Source: Agarophyton chilense
Taxonomy: Eukaryota; Rhodophyta; Florideophyceae; Gracilariales; Gracilariaceae
Direction of reading: 5' to 3'
Length of the DNA: 64,000 bases
NCBI GenBank assembly: GCA_030374765.1
Contig: JARGXX010000022.1
Span: 1,550,001-1,614,000, forward strand
Positions 58,912 through 64,000 of the stretch are shown here, in pieces. How positions within the stretch are numbered: position 1 is the stretch's first letter; each line of letters begins with the position of its first letter. The position numbers and the translations under genes are program-made. Below the pieces are notes generated by a model that saw only the letters and a program-made list of their open reading frames with translations, searched no databases and was not told the origin of the DNA.

Positions 58912-59202
58912 ATGCCGTCAGGCGGGAACAGATATGGAGTAGTTCATCTTGTCCATTGGAGGCAGTTCATCGAATACGGACTCTTGAGGCGCCTGCTAAG
59001 TGGCAAGTGCAATGTACATGTGAGGGAGCTCTTAGAAATGGGCAGTTGTAATGAGCTTTTCTGGTTCATTGATTATCTGTCCTTTCGTATTAAAGGTACT
59101 TTTGCTACACAGTTCACTGATTCCGGAAACTTAGCAAAGAGAGGTAGAAACTTCATATTGGACTCTACAGGAGTATCGTTTCCTTACTCGAACACCACAT
59201 AA
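58912..59202 (+). other. Unrecognised 96-codon ORF
   Basis: The peptide is rich in hydrophobic and aromatic residues in a globular pattern (CNELFWFIDYLSFRIKG). No family recognised. It may be an exon of the same unknown gene as the neighbouring plus-strand ORFs. Confidence 0.2.
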
Positions 59203-59422
59203 TGATCATTCAATTCGTTCCCGCGTCCTTCATCGGAGAAGTAGAATTCTGGCCTTCGGTATACTGTTTATGCCTTTCATGTTCCTTCTCAATAGCTGCA
59301 AGCTCTGATTGTCCTCTGGAAGTTTTCCAGCTTTCGCTAGTTCATGCATATTCTTCTGTGAGGCAGATCGGTCACACATTGACCGGTTGTCTTTATCCTA
59401 GCAGTCTCTGCGTATTTTACCC

Positions 59423-59884
59423 TTATTTCTGCGCTTCTCCGATTCTGGCGATAGTTGTGTTTGGTTTTGATTCATTTTCGATCAGTTCTTGCTCCACATC
59501 GTCAAGATTAATAGAAAGAACTTTGTGGCAGTCCCTAAAGTTTCTCTTGTATCGCTTTTCAAGGTTCTGGAGAAAATACTCAAAGCCAATTCTCGCCTGA
59601 CCTGCTTCTTCCGGTTTGAACTGATTATACAGAATAATGAAGGCTTCAATCGTTTCAAAGTCAGGCTTGGAAAGAGTGTCCTGTAGTTCGAGGAGAGTAT
59701 CGGTTGCACACATAGCAACCAGTGTCGTCGAAAACTCCCAAACTTGCTTGCAAAAAGGCACCCTTCGTACCACAATACAAATAACCTGCACGCAAAAACC
59801 CAATAAGTCGCTGCTGGATTGATGAACAGAAGATGTAAAAGCCTTTCCGTTTTCTGGGGGGAGGAGATGGTGGGCTGTGCACAA
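59423..59884 (-). CDS. Hypothetical protein (153 codons), helical C-terminal half
   Basis: The second half (LLELQDTLSKPDFETIEAFI, then FEYFLQNLEKRYKRN and LSINLDDVEQELIENE) reads as a well-formed helical domain with balanced composition, better than the shadows around it. It faintly recalls the N-terminal A domain of MCM-type proteins (hydrophobic-Asp-hydrophobic strand plus helices), but no diagnostic motif supports that. The first 50 residues look non-conserved, so a downstream start or an intron is likely. Confidence 0.35.
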   Translation of the reverse strand: MCTAHHLLPPENGKAFTSSVHQSSSDLLGFCVQVICIVVRRVPFCKQVWEFSTTLVAMCATDTLLELQDTLSKPDFETIEAFIILYNQFKPEEAGQARIGFEYFLQNLEKRYKRNFRDCHKVLSINLDDVEQELIENESKPNTTIARIGEAQK

Positions 59885-60445
59885 CGGTGGCTTGAAGCAG
59901 AGAAGGTGTTCTTAAAATACACGAAAAAACAAGGGTTACCTTTTACAACGGTACATGAAATGCCCAACTACAACTCGCGACTCTTTCAAAACTTATGAAT
60001 CAAAAGACGAAACGTTTTCCGAATGTTACAGACAACACTGCGAAATACATACTTGGAGGCTGCAAGTTGGACCGCGGCTTTTGTTAACGAGCGTCGTCAT
60101 ACAGCGCGTGTGGTACATGTGCTGTAAGGAAGTTCAATGTCTGCGTTGGTGCAGCCACCTAAACTGTCTCTGTAATGCTAGCCCTCATTCGGGCTTAATT
60201 TGGCGACGGGACTAATTTGGCCAAGCCAAATTTCCGTATCAACTCACACAAACGCTTTGACAAACTACCGACCTGAACTTCTGCACCTTGTGTTCTGGTG
60301 CCCGCGGTAGCACTCGCGACCTCTATGAACAACCAACAGAGCAAGACGCACAATGCCTTTATCAATGAAGAGTCAAACGGCCTATTTGAAAGCGACACAT
60401 AAAAAAGAGCAGATGTAGCATAAAGACGCAAACGCGCTGCAATTA

Positions 60446-61430
60446 TGATCAAACATCACGAAACAGTTGCAAATGTCGCCGCAGAAACCGATATTAGCGA
60501 ACGCACAATCTAAACCATTCAAAAAGTCATTACAGACAAACAAACAATGATCTAAACAAACTACTTCACCACAGCCAGAACAACACCAGTTAAAAGCCTG
60601 ATCTCACGCTCACAGAATATAAAAATGATTGTTGAGCGCGCAGTCTTTGTAGCAGAGCGCAGGTTCTCTGTGGGTGATACACATCTTTAGTCTCGATGAT
60701 TTCGTTTGAATCTGAATGATACTGGTAAGCATGTGACTGATATACTCAAAACATGCGCTACCGACCCCATTTCTCCATTGTTCTTGATCGCTCAAGTCAG
60801 AGGCAAAACTTCGGTCAAAAACTGGTTTAAACCGACAACTGAGTTTGTGACAGAGAAAAGTCCGACAGAATACCAGTGGCTGAGACATCCTGATTAGATT
60901 CTCAGTGAGACAAAATTTTACACTAGTCAAAAAGGTTCTATGACATCTGATCTTCTGGCTCTTATTATAAATCACTTCAAGAGCTTAGCGCGTTATTTTT
61001 GATCCCTAAGGCGAGACTATTCTTCTAATTCTTGACCATCATAGTTCCGGCAACGACACGAAAAGGATAGAAGTTGCGAAAAAGTTAAACATTGAAGTAA
61101 AACAAGTACCAGTAAATACGTCGGATATACTTCAGACTTGTGACGATAGAATCAACAATGTCTTCAAATACAACGTGTTTCATACGCTAGCTTTGTTCTT
61201 TGACAGTGGCGCATACATGAATGCCAACATTGCCGTCAAGTAGAAACTACCAGCGAGTGCATTCCGAACCTTGAAGTCCACAAATGCAAAGGAGAGCTTC
61301 ATAAATTGCTGTCTGTTTTCTGTGGATATTGAGAAGATAATGAACTTTTTACATACCAAGCAGAGGCACGACAAGGTGGAAGCGTGCTCCAAGTCCATCC
61401 CAGCATGAGCAGTCGCGTCGCAGATCACAC
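60446..61430 (+). pseudogene. pogo/Tigger-like (DDE_1) transposase relic
   Basis: ETVANVAAETDISERTI near the start resembles the helix-turn-helix. At 61012 onward comes ETILLILDHHSSGNDTKRIE, matching the LLLDNHxSH motif with the catalytic Asp. VPVNTSDILQTCDDRINNVFK follows, matching the P.NTS.LQP.D..VF..(L/F)K block. The piece at 60706-60897 lies in a different frame, and several stops occur. No terminal repeats were identified. Confidence 0.65.
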
Positions 61431-61481
61431 AATGTATTGCGAGATTCGGAAGATCACTGATAAAGTTCATGATCCACCATT

Positions 61482-61850
61482 GTGTCTAAGACAAGTTTAA
61501 AACGTCCTCCAGCAAAACCTTCCACTAATTGTGTCATTTGGAAGCCCCATCCTGTATTCATTTCAATAGAGAAAAACTTGAAAAGAAATCCAGGAGGGAA
61601 ATCAGAAAATTGGTTTACTGAGAAGGAAAATGCTGGATCTGGTAGCAGTGAAAGTGTTTCTGTAAACAGTGAACATGGGCACATTGATTGTTACTCATTA
61701 CAACATAACGTAGACCGTGTTGCTGTCGTCGGGAGGCCAAATGCGTTGGAGAATTCAGATGATTTTAATGATTTCGATGATGTAAAGTTCTGTTTCAAAA
61801 TCATATCCCTCGCCCAAAATTTCCAAAAATCGACGTTTTGGCTACAGTAA
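61482..61850 (+). other. Unrecognised 122-codon ORF
   Basis: A Lys/Ser/Asn/Asp-rich peptide without motif. It lies between the pogo-like and Tc1-like relics and may be the C-terminal tail of the former. Confidence 0.2.
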
Positions 61851-62690
61851 AACTAACAAAATCAGTGTGAAAAAAGTTTGAAGTAAAAATACTGTTTCAA
61901 AAACATAACCTTTATTGCATCCTTTTTATTCTAACGCGAGTTCAGTAGTTTATTTTCGCTCCTTTAGCCTTTATAGAACTTTTACAACGCTTTGGAATTG
62001 GTTCAATAAAAAAAGATAGCATTACAGTCCATCTTATCCCAGCAATCTTTGATACAATTTTTTAAATCAAAAACTCTATCAAATTGCCTTCCTTGCCCAT
62101 AAACCATTCGGGCCAACATTCTTCAAATGTTTTCGATAGGGTTAAGGTCAGGAGCGCGCGCAGGCAATCCCAAAACCGACATATTTAGACTATTGAACCA
62201 CTATTTCATAGAAGTAGACCTATGCACAGGTGCATTATCTTGCTGAAAAAGGAATTCTTCTCCGTGTATACAGTATGCAAAAGATAGGAGATATTTTTCT
62301 AGAACCTAAGCATACTTCTCAGGATTACTGTTAGTTTTGAAAAAAGGCATAGCAGTTGCCCCATTTGTGAAGATTCCAGCTCAAACTATTAATGATGCGC
62401 TTTGTGAATAACTGGTCAGAAATCTTTTCTTTTCTTTTCGAAGATCATGGCAATAAAACTTATAGCAATATGGACCATCAAGGTTATTATTTTCGTCGGA
62501 AAAGATAATATTATTCCAATTTGTTTTGCAATTAGCTTTTTAAGCACACCATTCAACACGATTGTTTTTGTGGTTATCTTTCGAAAAGAATCTTCCTCGT
62601 TTGTGTGTACATGAAAGCTTTTGACGGTTAACTTCACGCCATATAGTAGATCTTGATAAAGAAAAATTAAGTTTTTGCTTCAACGGAAAC
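61850..62690 (-). pseudogene. Tc1/mariner transposase relic, 5'-truncated
   Basis: Reading from 62690: SLSRSTIWREV (end of the paired-like DNA-binding domain), WNNIIFSDE (first Asp), LDGPYCYKF, WSLIVWAGIF, FLFQQDNAPVHRS (second Asp), then PDLNPIENI followed by a stop where W is expected (third catalytic residue Glu present). Several stops and shifts occur. The N-terminal 80-100 residues are missing at the junction with the family C asORF fragment at 62683. An end-like CTACAGTAAAACTAAC lies near 61846, which could be one terminal inverted repeat. Confidence 0.8.
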
Positions 62691-63424
62691 CTTGTCCGAA
62701 GCCCGTACGCGGTTCACCAAGCTGATTTACCATCGTCTTCTCCGATTCATCAGTACGGTCCTCCTCCCGCAGGACAGGGAACTAGATAGCTGGAAAGCCC
62801 GTATCGACGGTGAAGGTTACTCGTATATCGAGACACTCGTTGAAGTAGATGTTAGCGGTTGGCGCGGTGTGCGCAGTGTGCGTGATGCAGGTCTCTGCTT
62901 TGAGCAACCTATTCTCCGTGCGGAGTTCCGCTTCCTTCGAAAGCGTGACATTCCCTATTGGGATTATCCCCGTTGGGAACGTCGTACTCGATCACGTTTG
63001 GGCTATTTGGTGCCGTATCAAATGTTCGAGATTGGCCGCATCCGGCGGAACGTGCGCTTCGGGGGCAACATCGGTATTCCGGAGCAGTGGGCGGCGATCG
63101 AGAGTCTTCGTGGTTACCCTGTAAAGCTCCCACCGGCGATCTCCTACACCGGGTCCGCGTTGGTTAACGACCCGTTCTCGGGATATTGGACGGTGGTTTA
63201 TACAGAGTTTATCGCCAAGATGGCCGTCTTTTTCCTGTGGGATGCTTATGATACCTTTAGAGTTTGGTATATGTCGCCAACAGCGCGAAAGTATGTGAGA
63301 GAACTCGATCGTTCCCTTGTCCTGGGATCCCGTGCGAACCATGCCGACTTCCTCCATCTTGTGGATTTGATCGACAGTGTCGATTGGTCTGGAGTGCCAG
63401 CTGATCAATTTGCTCGCGGAACCC
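62683..63424 (+). pseudogene. Second copy of the family C asORF (fragment)
   Basis: It is nearly identical to 45677-46418, in one open frame with no stop. The Glu codon that is TAA at 45764 is GAA here. The left edge abuts the Tc1 relic. The right edge is cut at 63424 by a family D LTR, with which the frame remains open for a further 53 codons by chance. No other part of a C element is visible on the left. Confidence 0.85.
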
Positions 63425-64000
63425 TGTGGAGCAAAACCCGGCGACGGGAAGTGCTCTCAAGGTGTTCGAAGCCTTGCTCCCTGGGGGAGGCAGACTCAGA
63501 GACAGAGCCCTCCGTTCCACCCGTAGTGTGGGGTGTAACTCCCACGGGGGATTCCGGCAGTACCGACGGAGGTGAGGGGTAGAAACCGTTGGATCGGGAA
63601 TGGGTATGGGTATCCCAAAGAATGGGCGAAAATCCGGCGAAGAGGAAAAACGGGGCGAGGGTCGGGCACTAACAGGCACCGGATCCGAGAACCATAAAAG
63701 GGGCGAAACAACAAAAGAAACCCAATACAGGGGCGAAAACCTGTCCTCGAAAGGAAACAAGAAAAGCACGCAACAAGTAAGCAGAACCCCCACGGGGTAT
63801 CGTGCACGCAGGTCGTCTGAGCGGTCCCAAGGGGGTGATTGCACGGAACCCAAACGTTGGCACTCTCCAAGTGGAGTCGTGTCCCTACGCAGGCGTTGCT
63901 AACCAGAGCCCGTTTCGGGTTGTAAGACCGAAACGATGGCGACGAAGAACCTCTAAAGGTATCGAAGACCAACCTTGGTTTCCATTTACTTTGAGCTTCG
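63425..64000 (+). mobile_element. Family D LTR, partial (runs off the window)
   Basis: TGTGGAGCAAAACCCGG starts exactly where similarity to the C asORF ends (flank AACCC). It matches the solo LTR 3452-4366 from its first base. Whether a full family D element or a solo LTR follows cannot be seen. AACCC should recur after the far end. Confidence 0.88.

Noticed and set aside
1-64000. CRISPR arrays, rRNA operons, bacterial operons
   Set aside because: No regularly spaced repeats, no rRNA-like stretches and no operon-like gene order. All strong signals are eukaryotic transposable elements.

Overview
The window reads as a repeat-dominated stretch of a eukaryotic nuclear genome. The evidence is chromodomain-bearing Ty3/Gypsy (chromovirus-type) retrotransposons, solo LTRs with 5-bp target duplications, and relics of hAT, PIF/Harbinger, Tc1/mariner, pogo/Tigger-like and probably Mutator-like DNA transposons. 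No rRNA or tRNA gene, operon or CRISPR array was seen. The mixture (chromoviruses with DTGAG proteases, PIF/Harbinger with a Myb-like partner, FAR1- and C48-like fragments) would fit an oomycete, alga or early-branching fungus. The species cannot be fixed from the sequence and this is a low-confidence guess. The retrotransposons are GC-richer than the AT-rich intervening DNA.

Layout. 1-2.4 kb: nothing recognised. 2.4-5.3 kb: a decayed C48/Ulp1-like ORF and a FAR1/FLYWCH-like ORF, split by a clean solo LTR (family D, 3452-4366, TSD TTTTC). 5.4-26.8 kb: family A Ty3 element on the + strand, whose gag is split by a complete family B element in the opposite orientation (7242-18359, TSD ATATC, two 884-bp LTRs). 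26.8-28.6 kb: hAT-like relic. 30.5-30.9 kb: solo family A LTR (TSD AACAT). 31.1-32.8 kb: PIF/Harbinger transposase with a convergent Myb-like ORF. 33.4-36.2 kb: Gag-like and zinc-finger fragments. 36.7-42.1 kb: heavily decayed unrelated Ty3 element E. 44.3-55.1 kb: family C Ty3 element on the - strand with two 716-bp LTRs. 55-60 kb: the only plausible host-gene stretch, with a DeSI/PPPDE-like protease ORF and several unrecognised ORFs. 60.4-62.7 kb: pogo-like and Tc1/mariner relics. 62.7-64 kb: a fragment of the family C antisense ORF broken by another family D LTR that runs off the window.

Main discovery candidate. All three chromovirus families (A, B, C) carry, between the end of pol and the 3' LTR, a large additional ORF on the opposite strand (about 610-720 codons), starting just inside the 3' LTR and converging on pol. 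The three proteins are very different in sequence but align in the same conserved blocks in the same order, so this antisense protein is an old, maintained part of this retrotransposon lineage and not a chance ORF. The same elements share an 18-nt primer binding site that fits the 3' end of a tRNA with the C1:G72, A73 signature of eukaryotic tRNA-Tyr, and similar 13-nt polypurine tracts. All copies seen here are inactive: they carry in-frame stops, frameshifts and substitutions of catalytic residues.
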